From Tamarix chinensis (Eukaryota; Streptophyta; Magnoliopsida; Caryophyllales; Tamaricaceae), in assembly GCA_030549775.1 (NCBI GenBank), contig CM060177.1, forward strand, positions 70,167,638-70,231,637: a DNA stretch of 64,000 bases. Reading direction: 5' to 3'. Position 1 is the first letter of the stretch. Each line of letters starts with the position of its first letter. Of the stretch, positions 23,257-33,919 are shown in pieces. Made by a program: the position numbers and the translations under genes. Below the pieces are notes generated by a model, which made no database searches, was not told the DNA's origin, and saw only the letters and a list, made by a program, of their open reading frames with translations.

Positions 23257-26200
23257 TCATAAATTACAAATGAGATTGTAGAAATGATCTACCCTTCCTA
23301 TCAAACTAACAAACTTTTCCTTTCGATTAGAATGAAAACAAAGAGAAGACATAGTCAATGCAATCTTAAATGCTACCCCTTTCAAATCCCATTTTCTATT
23401 AGAAAAAATACAACCATTCCTAGCTTTCCAAACCTCATAAAGTGCAACAGCATAAAAACTTGAATAGAATTGGGCAACTCCATCCTTTCTATGCCTACTT
23501 CTAGGCATAGAATTAAAAACTCTCTCTAAAGAGCCAAATCTGAGTTTGAATCCACCTGTCTTGCTTATAGTAGACCAAATCTTCTTCAATTCAACACACT
23601 GACATAATAGATGCAACACATATTCATTCTGGTTACAGAAACAGCATCTCAGATTGATAGAAGGCAAGAAAATGCTGATATAATCCTTAGTAGGAAGCTT
23701 TGACTGGGCTGCTAACCATAAAATAAATTTATGTTTGGGAGCTACAATATTGGACCAAACAAACCTTCTCCAAGGCACCTTAGGTGCAGAAACTCTAATG
23801 GAATCATAAACCCCTGCTATAGAATACAGATGATCTCTTTGCCAAAACTGAACAGCTAGAAAAATAACAGATCTGACTGAAAATATTTTCTGCATTAGGC
23901 CTGAGGCAGTGCAGGGTAAAATGTAGGAAAATAGCTCCTGCCTTTTGATATAATATGCATGTATCCATTTAATCTAGAGAGCATCCTTATCTTGATATAA
24001 ATGCTACAACAATTTACCTACAACAGCTATGTTCCATGTAGATAACTCCAAAAGGCCTAAACTCCCTTCTTTTTTTGGCAAACAAACCACCCTCCATGCC
24101 ACCAAAGGTTTTTTAGGAGTAGAACTCTTACCAGACCAGAGGAAAGCTCTACACATGACCACCACTATCTGAATAATCTTCTTGGGAAAAATAAAAATTT
24201 GACTCCAAAAATTAGTAATGCCAGAAATGACTGATTGCAAAAGCTGGAGTCTTCCAGCATATGAAAGAAGTCGATTGGCCCAATGTTGCATACGACCAAA
24301 AATTTTGTGAACCAAGACCATCATATCTGCTACCTTAAGCTTGGAAGAATCAATAGGAACTCCCAAATATTTAAAAGGAAAAGACCCATCCTAAAAGGGG
24401 AAAACAGATTTGATCTCCTGCTTTAATTGTTGAGAAGTACCACCCAAGAAAACCATACTCTTAGCAGGACTAATGTGAAGGCCTGAGCATGAAGAAAAAT
24501 TATCCAAAACCTCCTTAATGGCTTTGACAGAACATACATCAGCCTTACAGAAAACAAGCAAATCATTTGCAAAGCTCAAATTAATGATTTTCAGCTTCTT
24601 ACATTTAGGATGTCCCTAAAACTCTTTTCGACTCCATAAGGATTGGAAAGCCCTATTCAGATATTCCATTGTAATAACAAACAAAAAAGAGGATAAATGA
24701 TCTCCTTGTCTAAGCCCTTTCATACCCTTAAAAGAGGATTGCAATCTATTGTTAATAGATAAAGAATAAGAAGCTGAAGAAACACAGACCATGATTAATT
24801 TAACAAAGTGCAGGGGAAAATTAAGACCTAACAAGACTTTTTCCAAGAAAAGCCAATCCACAGAATCATAAGCTTTCCTTATGTCTATCTTCAGCATACA
24901 CCTTGGAGAAATGTTCTTCCTATTATACATATGCAACCATTCATGAGCCAACAACACATTATCTCCAATCCTCATGCCCTTAACAAACCCTGATTGTGAA
25001 GGATGAATGATGGACGGTAAAACACTTTGTAATATTCCTACCAGGATCTTTGCCAAAATCTTGTAGACCACATTGCAACAAGCAATAGGTCTAAAATCAG
25101 CTAATTTAATAGCATTCACCAATTTGGGAATGAGAACTAATTTAGACATACCCATAAGTGAAGGAATAATAGCTGTTTGAAAACATCTTCTTATTACCTG
25201 GTACAAGTCCTCACTGACCACATTCAATGCAGACTTAAAAAATCCAGAAGTAAAGCCATCAGGCCCTGGAGCTTTGAGATTTCCTATTGACCATAGAGCT
25301 GCTTTGACCTCCTTCTTTGTGATAGGACAAAGCAGAGCATGTTGCTGTTGAATATAAACCAAAGAACCTAGATTCAGCACCTTCTCTAACATTAAACCTG
25401 TAGCAGCACCCTTCTGCCCCAGTAAATTCTTGTAAAACTCCACAAATGCTAGATCAATACCATCCCTGTCTGAACAGACCTGACCTGAATCAAGCTGGAT
25501 CTGTTTAATAAAATTATGCTGTTGTCTAGCCTTCATAATAGAGAAAAAATAATGAGAGTTAGAGTTACCCAGCTGCAGCCATTTAATCCCAGACTTCCGC
25601 TTTAGAAAACGTTCCTCACATGAGGCTAAGAATTCATAAGATTTTAAAGAGCATTTCTCTTCCTGTTGCAAAAAAAGATTAGTAGGAGCCAAATATAACT
25701 CCTCCTGACACTTCTTTAACCTCTCTCTAGCCATCTGAACCTTTGAAGAAAGATCACCAAAATTCTGCCTATTGAAGACTTTCAACCTGGACTTAATATG
25801 CTGCATGTTAATTTGAAACATCTTAAAAATATCTGTATGAGGTTGGCTCTTCCAACAATCAGCAATAAAAGAGATAAAATGAGGATGAACAATCCACATG
25901 TCAAAGAACTTAAATGAACTTTTAAACTGAGGAGTGGGTAAATCTAGTTTAACCAAAGAAGAACTATGATCAGAAAAAAGGGTCTCATTAAAATGAGCAG
26001 AAGACACAAGGAACTTGGTTAACTAGGGAGTGTTAACCATAACTCGATCCAATTTTGCCATAATTAAATTATCTCCCATACTCCTATTAGACCAGGTGAA
26101 ACTTAGACCTGAAAAAACAAGATCAAGCAATAAAACAGAATTGCAACATTCCACAGCATCAGTGACATCTGCAAAGTTAATGGTATTGCCTTGAAACTTC

Positions 26201-26673
26201 TTAGTAGCTTGGAAAACGACATTAAAATCCCCCATGACAATCCAAGGATCAGAAACCACCTGACAATCGACTAAGGCCTGCCAGAGAGCTTTCCTTTCAC
26301 AACATACATTAAACCCATATACAAAAGAAGCAAAGAACTTCCAGCTAGATTGAGTAGCAGAAACTGAAACATGTAGAAATTGCTCATTACTAAAAATAAG
26401 TTGAACATCCCACACCCTACTATCCCATATACACCAAATTCTCCCATTTGGATGGGAATTATAATTATCTAATCTGCTCCAGTGAGATCCCAGTTTATGA
26501 AGAACACCATTAGCCTTGAAACTCTTCACTCTAGTTTCTAGAAGACTAAATAAGGACACTTTATGCACTGAAAGCCAGTGCTTAAGCTCCTTCTGTTTAT
26601 AGGACTTATTAAGCACTCTAACATTCCATGCTCCTATCATTTGACTCTGATTGAGGAGCCAAACTAGTACCAA
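23257..26673 (-). pseudogene. LINE ORF2: endonuclease-reverse transcriptase, five amber stops
   Basis: One continuous 3,417-nt frame with no indel. Endonuclease at residues ~1-230: IGAWNVRVLN start, LETRV, an SFVYGF-type strand, VMGDFNVV, LDRVMV, and SDHSSS at the C-terminal His site. RT at ~470-720: a KAPGPDGF motif, PIACCNVVYKI, QSGFVKGM, IRKAYDSVDW, GLRQGD, and the catalytic box read as SFANDLL instead of FADD. Then YLGVPI, a thumb-like region, and a zf-RVT-like tail (HKFILWLA, CCFCN...HLLCQC). In-frame TAG codons lie at 26023, 24616, 24391, 24004 and 23974; the true end is TGA at 23257. At 24004 and 23974 the context (KLL*, DAL*IKWIH) suggests lost Trp, and at 24391 (FPF*DGSFPFKYLG) lost Gln. 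Both the stops and the FADD change make it inactive. Confidence 0.93.
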
Positions 26674-28066
26674 GGATAACTGCCTGAGGGACTACTAGGT
26701 CTGCATGATCTTGCAGAATATCATCATTGAGAGATGGACATGCATATCTATTCTCTGAACATACATTATTATAGGACTTGATATTCTGGGCCCAGGAAGT
26801 CTGCCCTTCTACAGGAGGAACCAACTAGTCTTTTCTAGGATACCCATCCCTGACAGAAGGGCTAGAAGTGAAACGAGGACCAGTACCAATAGGATCAGCC
26901 ATCTTTAACTCCACATCCTCCTTCTGATTGATCTACTGAGACTCAGAAGGCTTGCTAAAAACCTTACACCAGAGAGAGCTCCCTTTCTCCCCTTGTGAAA
27001 GACCTGCAACTCTAGGGGCATCCACAACAACATGATCATCCCTCTGCACTCAAGAATTCCTCTTACACTTATCAGCAGAATGACCAACTTCATGACAAGA
27101 ATTACAGAAACTAGGCTGCCATTCATAAATAATCCTCTGAGTTAGGACAACACCATCAGGATCAACTAAATCTACAGAATCAACTAACTTTTTAGACACA
27201 TCCACTTCAACCAACATGCGAGCAAATGAGATTCTATCACCCGAAGTAGTAATACCATCAAATTGAAGAGGCCTGCCAATAGCACTGCCTATTCTACTCA
27301 AAGAATCCACATCCCAGTAATCCAGAGGAAGATTAATAAGCTTAACCCATAAAGGAAGAAACTGGAACTTCTCTTTAGTGAATTGAAACCTACGATGCTA
27401 AGCCTTAAGAATAAAAGGTCTGTTGAAAAAGGTCCAATAACGTTTAGATAAAACCCAATCCCTATCCGCTTGAGACTCAAATTTAAAAACAACAAAACCC
27501 TAATCATGAAGTAACACCTTCAGCTCTCGAATACTAGAACAATTTCTTTTAACATAACCAACCAGTTGGGACATTGTTGGTCGAAAACCAAGTACATAAC
27601 CAACCACTTCCCATTGCCATTCATGACAATTCTTATCCACCTTGTCCTTCTGTAAAGAAACCTAAATCCTTTCCCCAACCCTCTCAGGAGGAACATAAGA
27701 CAAAGAGGCACCTTGAAGAGGAAAACAATTTCCTGCCACTAAGTCTTTCCATGAAGAAACCAAAGGACGAGGAAGCACCTGTTCAGTATTCATCGGCTGA
27801 TGAAAATATAGACCAGAAGATGCAAGTCCGAGATCATTAATAGGGATAACAGATTCAGGCCTGTATATGGGTTCAGAATTTATAACCCTAACGCCCGCTC
27901 CCTGATCGATGTTAGTATCTGCATGAACCATGCATGACAGATCTGCGTGCAAAACAGTAGACACCTGAATATCCTGAGCAAGATCCAACCCAACATTCCT
28001 TGCAGAAGGACTCCCTGAAGCCATCTTCTTCTTCTTGGCAGCCATAGCACTCCTCGTGCGAACCAT
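26618..28066 (-). pseudogene. LINE ORF1: DUF4283-like RNA-binding protein with CCHC knuckle, six internal stops
   Basis: Starts at ATG 28066 (MVRTRSAMAAKKKK, a basic N-terminus). After a variable region comes a DUF4283-like domain: VVGYVLGFRPTMSQLVGYV, then GFVVFKFESQADRDWVLS, then FLPLWVKLINLPLDYWD. Then a CCHC knuckle CNSCHEVGHSADKC (about 27060-27100), as in plant LINE ORF1 proteins that bind element RNA. The frame never shifts. Internal stops are TAG at 27662, 27500, 27398, 26933 and 26825, and TGA at 27050; the frame ends with TAG at 26618. It overlaps the start of ORF2 by about 55 nt in a different frame. Short frames at 27298-27507, 27520-27711 and 26905-27126 are shadows. Confidence 0.9.
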
Positions 28067-28094
28067 GGAGGAGGAGGAGAGAGGAGAGAGCTCC

Positions 28095-28119
28095 TAGGGT
28101 TTCTAAGCGTCTAGGGTTT
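28095..28119 (-). promoter_or_regulatory. Two telo-box-like motifs in the LINE 5' leader
   Basis: AAACCCTA occurs twice (28095-28102 and 28112-28119, read on the minus strand) inside the 66-nt 5' leader. Telo-boxes are known plant promoter-proximal elements, and LINE promoters lie in their 5' leader, so a role in transcription is possible but untested. Confidence 0.4.
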
Positions 28120-28132
28120 TTATTATTGACCT

Positions 28133-28148
28133 AATAGCTATAACTATT
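28133..28148. repeat. LINE target-site duplication, right copy
   Basis: AATAGCTATAACTATT, a 16/16 match to 23210-23225. LTR sequence resumes after it. Confidence 0.95.
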
Positions 28149-28273
28149 ATTAGTCATAATAGTAGATTATGATAACGGTAGGGTAGGAATAATGGTAATT
28201 TTGGTAAGAGGGAGATTAACCTATAGTATTTCACTCTTATAGGTGAATCAAGTCAAAACTCTAAGGAGGCGTA

Positions 28274-28310
28274 GGAGCATGCTCCAAGCCTGGTGTTGTT
28301 TTAGGTAAGG
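28274..28310 (+). promoter_or_regulatory. Conserved palindrome plus splice-donor-like site in family-A LTR
   Basis: GGAGCATGCTCC (28274-28285) is a perfect 12-bp palindrome, followed 18 bp later by TTAGGTAAGGATG, a good plant 5' splice-site match. The pair recurs on the minus strand at 39417-39453 (perfect palindrome) and 57842-57878 (GGAGCACGCTCC), and is decayed at 48933-48965. It lies downstream of the TATA box, so in the transcribed part of the LTR. Confidence 0.55.
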
Positions 28311-29504
28311 ATGTAGCTAAGGCCCATGTGTATTATGTGTCTTGTATGCCTTGGATGTTATGTACCATGTCATGTTGTGAATCTTATGGTTATCATTAAA
28401 CTTGTTTTTATGTGTAGCACAGCTTGGAGTTGAGGTATGTTCATGTGTTTTTTATGGCATGAGTATAATATGTATGCATTGTGACTATGATGTTATATGA
28501 TGTGACCCTCTATGAAATGCATGCTAGTATGATTAATAATATAATATGGGGTGAAAGGATAAAAAGGAAAAAAAATGAGAAGTGAGTTGACTAAGGGGGG
28601 GCATGAGATTGACCTAAGTATCTCAAGACCCATGAGGGGGAAAATAAAAAGGAGGAGGTGATCAAAATGAATGAGAGATGGGAACCATGCATGGGAATTC
28701 TAGGGTTTGCATGGGAACTTCGAGGGCTTGCATGGGGTGGATGGAGTTTGCATGGGGATGATCTTTACGTAAGAAAAGTGGTTTTAGGGTGTAAGTAAGG
28801 TAAGGGGAGAGTTGTTGAGTGATTGGAGACTTGGGATAAAAAATAGTACGTAGGTCGGTGTAAGGGTGTATAGGGGACCTAATTAGGGTTTTGGGAGGAA
28901 ACCCCAATCTAGAGGAAAATGTGAGAGTAAAAATAACTAAAGGAGAGTGGAGTATGGGATAAAAGTGGAAACTTATTATATGAGGGATGAGTACGGGTGC
29001 CATGGGAAGGAAGAGATGTTAGCTGAAAACAAATAGAGAGGTGACTTGTGGGGGAGGAAAGGTGCTAGGGTTTAGAGTGGCCAACTAGGGTTTTCCAGTC
29101 ACATGTGAAATTGATGAGTACAGTTATATGATTCGGGTTGAATCTAAATGAGATAAGGCATTAGACGATAAATGAAATAAGGGTAGTGTAAGTATGAGGA
29201 AGTTGGGCTGCATAGGTCTAATTAGGGGTTTCAAGGGAAAACCCTAGAGAGGGGGTTGTAAGCGGATTTAGAGGTCATAAGGTGATGGGCCTTAACTCAC
29301 ACCCTAAGGTGTTGGGTTTTCATTATGGGTAAGTGGAAGGAGGAATGGATATCGGGGTGTGATAGGAGGTGCAGGAGTCTCACAATATGGGACGGGCCCT
29401 CTTAGGAGGATAGGAGTAGAAGCTTGGTGTCATGCATGTTAAGGGTGAAAGTTCCATCGAATAACACATAAATAAGTTACTAACCACTTAAAGAGGAAGA
29501 TTAT

Positions 29505-29850
29505 TGAGCCAGGCCTAGATTGATCCACCGACATAATAGTGGCCAAGTGCTGGGGTGACCTAGAGATCAATCTACCGACATATAATACTGGTTAGGTGTA
29601 TTCTGCTCTATAAGTGACCGATCCACCAACTATAATAGTGGGGGATCCTGAGCTCAATAAATCAAACTCTAAGTTGTAATAAATCATGAGAAAGATACTA
29701 TGTAATTATAGTGGAACACCATGAGAGTCAGGGCTAGACCGATCCACCGACATAATATTGGCCAGGAGCACCTTGCCCTAGAGACCGATCCACCGGCAAA
29801 AAGTGGTTAGGAGTGTTTTGTCCTGTATGTTTCCGATCTTCCGGCTATAA
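29505..29850 (+). repeat. Diverged tandem block (GATCCACCGACATAATAGTGG)
   Basis: Five to six units of a CCGATCCACCGRC-ATAATAGTGG core spaced 50-70 bp, interrupted by a spacer containing AACACCATGAGAGTCAGGGC. Same block, inverted, at 47350-47660 and 55976-56310. Confidence 0.8.
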
Positions 29851-30587
29851 TAGTGGGGTTCTCGTACTTGTATGGATTGATAAAGATTATGATGTGAAAC
29901 GATTATATTTTCTAGAGATCTAAAGAATATGTCTATCTAGACCATAACCGGCCTTCATTGTCTATATTATTATATGCTGCCTATATGATCATGTTATGTT
30001 GTATGCTTTGCATGTTTAGCCTTAGTACATGGTTACCTTGCTCAATACATAGCGTACTGACCATCCGTTTCATGGGTGATACTCATTCTAACGAGTAGAG
30101 GATCCACCTGGGTTTGTGCAGGTAAGAGATGGTATCTTCGATGCCTATGACATTTACAAGGCATTGGGCGGGGCCGAGAGTTGAGCCTAGACTTAGCCTA
30201 GAGATCGAGAGTGACCTGGTTGGACTCTATCTTACCTTTTATTTACCATGTATAGTTTTATTCTAGTTATGTTTTGTTGTACGGTATTTTATGTCCTTAG
30301 AAACTTTATTTACTTACTCCTTGGGTTGTAACTCTTTTTAACCGCACTCTGATTTTTGTATGGTGAACAATTTACTTCTTTTATGAATGTTTGTTTTAAT
30401 TATTAACTTGTGTTTGAAGTTAATCCTATTTAGCCTTGGCGCTTGGCACTGGAACGGTAGGAGTGAACCGGTCTGGTACTAAGTGTGGCGGTAATATCCC
30501 CATAATTTATAGTTTTGTCATTTCCCTTTTGTTAAGCCATTTCATTAAAAAAAATTTAATAGTAAATTTTGGGGGTATTATACCATG

Positions 30588-30839
30588 GGTTTCCCTTTTA
30601 TTGTATTTTTATTAGAGCTTTACTCAAATTTTATCTCTAAACTTTTATCTCTATTTTATGAAATTTCTCTCTCTCTTTATCTTATGTAAATTTACATAAT
30701 ATTTTTCCTTGTATTTGGCATGATAATAGTATGGTAAACCAAACTTGTAGTAGATATAGTGGTAACATCCAACTATTTTATATTTATGATCCACAAAAAA
30801 TAAAAAATTATCCATAAAATTTTTTAGGTTGATAGATAC
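30588..30839 (+). mobile_element. Host LTR (right part), 3' end
   Basis: Continues the LTR interrupted at 20870. It contains GGTAAACCAAACTTGTAGTAGATATAGTGGTAACATCC-type sequence (kept here in parts: TAGTGGTAACATCCAAC), the homologue of the GGCGGTAATATCCCC landmark, and a decayed end near AAAATTTTTTAGGTTGATAGA. Confidence 0.45.
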
Positions 30840-32499
30840 TCACCCATGAAGCTCAAGTATACTCACCTAGGAGCTGATGTGAGATAATAGCACCCTGCTT
30901 CTCGATAATTAAATTTTAATAAATATTAGTGTTAATTTATGAGTTTTAACCTTTAATTTAATTTCAATTAGTTTATTTTATTTAAGTGACAATTCTCACA
31001 AGATTTTGCTAAGTTTTGATTTGTTTTATAAATTTAGTAGCATTTTCAAATTAAGGATCAAATTGTTTTTAAAATTTTTTCTTTGTGGATAATTATATAA
31101 AAATTCATTCATGAATATAATTTTATTCAATTTCCATGATTTGATTTTTGTTAAAAATATATTTATGTTCTATTCAAGAGTTTTAATTTTAGTATTTTAA
31201 ATTTATTTTTTAGTATAAATTTGTTATATGATTATGACTCTATTTTGGAGTTATAATTTATTAACAAAAAAAATATTTTAAATTATAATTTTTTTAAAGT
31301 TATAAAATTATTTTAATAATTTGTATCCATAGAAAATGTTTCTGTCTTTGAAATTATTTGTTTTTATGTAGTCGTTAAGATCTTCAAAATAATTTATATT
31401 ATAATGACTTATGTAACATAATTATCATTTTCATTTGAAAATAATTTCATTTGTTCATTTTTTTTCCAAGGAAATTTTTAGAAATGTTTTAAATTATTAT
31501 AAGTTTCTTAAAATTTATAAAATGTGAGGTTTTTTTCTTAGATATTTACCCAAAGGTTTTTATTTAATAACTTTTAGATAAAATCACCCTTCTTTATATT
31601 TTACATATTTATATTTTAAGAGCAAAGATTGTCGACTAGGCCCCCAACTCTTTTTTTCACTCTCTTATCATTATTTTGTTTTAAAAAAAAAAACCAAACT
31701 AGACCTCCATTATGAGCCTCATTTGGAAGATGATGGAGAAAGTAGTCTAACATAATGCGGAATCTTTGAATCCTTTCTTAAAGATGAAATGATGATCGAT
31801 GATGGTTGAACTTCTTACAATATTTAGGGTATTGATGATTCACTAATGAATCCCCAAAAATTCTAATAAGAACACACATTATTTTCTTCCTAGAACACAC
31901 TCTAACTCACAAGGAAATCACTCACTTAGAGAAATAGAGAGAATCAATTTGAATCGAATTTAAATTTCACTTGAACATTAAGTACCACGTACAGTGGACT
32001 TGTAGGGTATAATTACATGGGTTTGTTAGGATGTTACAAATTACTAATAACTAATTAACAACTAATATAACTAATATAGTTGTTAGCTAACTAATCTAGC
32101 CTTTGGAAACTAAATTGGTCAGCACTAACAACTTAAACTAGATGTTGTGACATTAGTTCCAACTAACTTCTAATGTAAGCAACTAGTTTTTTAAATAAGA
32201 GTAGTTGTAAATAATGTAAACAACCACTATAATTACCCTGAGAAGCATAAAAAATATCATGTATCCATGCCTAACAATTAGAAAATAAATATTTACATAG
32301 TGTATATAAAATAAAAAATCTAAACCCTATCTATGTAAACATGTGATGCATGTAAGAATGCCTTGCCTTATACCTTTATCTTCTATGTTCACATGTGCAC
32401 ATCCTTGCCTTATTCTTCTATTTCATGCTAGGTATTTTGAATGAACTCTTCTTCTTTCAAACATGTGATGTACCTTCAAGAATATCTTAGAAGACATTA
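30840..32499. other. AT-rich spacer, no gene recognised
   Basis: Very AT-rich (especially 30900-31620), with a slightly more complex stretch at 31700-32300. No supported reading frame, LTR end or tandem repeat was seen. The right part may be the 3' end of the gypsy element whose integrase lies at 32500-33919. Confidence 0.4.
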
Positions 32500-33919
32500 G
32501 AAAATTAAGCTTTTGAGAAAGAGTTTAAAGAACTTCAAGAGCAATGGGTTCTATCTCCAAGAACACTAATTCTTGAACTTTATGAGATTCACTAGGAGAG
32601 TTAAATTATCTTGCATCATTTTCCCTTTATAGAAGAGATTTTTTCTCAAATTAGCATCATTATAGTATAGAGATAACTCAAAATTCCTCCATAAGATTCA
32701 GGTAATTCTAATTTATAAGCATTATCTCCAAATTTCCTTAATGTTTTGAATGATCCTTTACCTCTTGAAACTAGTTTGTTATTTCTTAAGTTTAGAAATA
32801 TTTCTTTTCTTAAATGAAATTGTAATAAATAACTTAGATGAAATAATTGTTAAATTTGATTTTTATTATCTCGCGCATGATATTTAAAATAAGATTTTTT
32901 AATGTTGCTCTTAATTTGCTTATGAAGTTTATTAAAGAATTCCACTTGTTCTTCAGCATCATTTTTCTTCATATCTCATATTTTTAATGAAAACATATCC
33001 ATAACCAAGTAAGAATTAACCCCACAAAAAAACTCTAATGGACTCGCTTGAGTTATACTAGAAACACTCTTATTATACACAAACTTAGCATGTGCTTGTT
33101 TTATATCACAATCCTTTCTAATCATATTAACTAGTCCTCATAATAAATTTCCAAAGTTCTATTTGTCACTTTGGTTAACCATCCATTTGAGGATAATGAG
33201 ATCTATTAAACAACGACTTAGTACCAATATGCCAAAGTGTCTTATGGAAGTATCTTAGAAATTTAATGTCTCTATCTAACACTATACTTTTTTGAATACC
33301 ATTAACCTTACTAAATCTTTAAAATCTAATTTAGCCACATAATTTGCATCATCTTTTTCATGGCATGGAATGAAATGTGCAACTTTTGAGAATTTAGCTA
33401 TGACTACCATGATAGAAAATTTTCCCCTTTGTATCCTTGGTACCCTAGGATAAATTCCATGCTAACCCCCTTCCTAGGTCAGTAAGGAATAGGTAAAGGT
33501 CTATATAAACCCTTATAGAAGAAACTCTTACTCTTTTGACAAGTCACACATCTCTGAATAATAGTTTGTACTGATTTTATCATTCATGGCCAATATAAAC
33601 ATTCTTGTAATAATTCCATAGTTTTATGCACAGTAAAATGACTAGTTATTACCCCTTCATGTACTTCCATAACAAGTGAGTGACATAAACTAGATCTAGG
33701 GATAAAAAAAAATCATCTTGAAGCACATGATTATAGTAACTACCATTATTGTTACAAGCATCATAAATTTCCATGATATCTTTATTTTTTATATACATTT
33801 CTTTCATCATTTCAAAAAAAAAACATGGAATCCATCATGACAAGAATTAAAAAGCTCCTTAGCGATGCATCTGCTACAACATTTTGTCTACCATGTAAGA
33901 GAAAATGTTTGTCAGAAAA
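32500..33919 (-). pseudogene. Ty3/gypsy RNase H end and integrase, heavily decayed
   Basis: On the minus strand, from right to left: LHGRQNVVADAS (33850-33910), the conserved end of gypsy RNase H; LQECLYWP and QRCVTCQKS (about 33530-33610), the HHCC zinc domain of integrase with its CxxC kept; SMEFILGYQG (about 33430), the first catalytic Asp region (here Glu); then RDIKFLRYFHKTLWHIGTKS and a HYPQMDG motif, the second and third catalytic regions. Stops and shifts are frequent. The remainder of pol is cut off at 33920 by an inserted LTR. Confidence 0.7.

Larger units (their letters stand above)
23226..28132 (-). mobile_element. Full-length L1-type LINE
   Basis: Lies between perfect 16-bp target duplications and carries, on the minus strand, a 66-nt 5' leader (28132-28067), ORF1 (DUF4283-like domain plus CCHC knuckle), ORF2 (AP-endonuclease, reverse transcriptase, zf-RVT-like) and a short oligo(A) tail of about seven to nine A. 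At 4,907 bp it is shorter than many plant L1s but contains all expected parts. Both ORFs keep a single frame end to end and are broken only by stop codons. It inserted into the ATT-rich domain of a family-A solo LTR. Confidence 0.95.
20871..30582 (+). mobile_element. Family-A solo LTR (~4.8 kb) split by a LINE
   Basis: Begins TGAAATATTCCATAAC and ends TTTTGGGGGTATTATA. It is flanked by a perfect 5-bp duplication CCATG (20866-20870 and 30583-30587), the expected mark of a Ty3/gypsy LTR insertion. No internal region is present, so it is a solo LTR. Subtracting the LINE plus one target copy (4,923 bp) leaves about 4,789 bp, close to the 4,944-bp solo LTR at 55300-60243. Order inside: AT-rich start, pyrimidine/GC-rich zone (21160-22380), ATT-rich domain, LINE, conserved palindrome, ATGCATGGG-type motifs, tandem block, terminal landmark. 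Pro/His/Leu-rich frames at 21144-22384 are by-products of the GC-rich zone. Confidence 0.92.

Noticed and set aside
23226..28132. Reassigned TAG codon or readthrough in the LINE
   Set aside because: Plant nuclear genes use the standard code, the stops fall at residues that are Trp in some places and Gln in others, and the RT active site is also mutated; decay explains it better.
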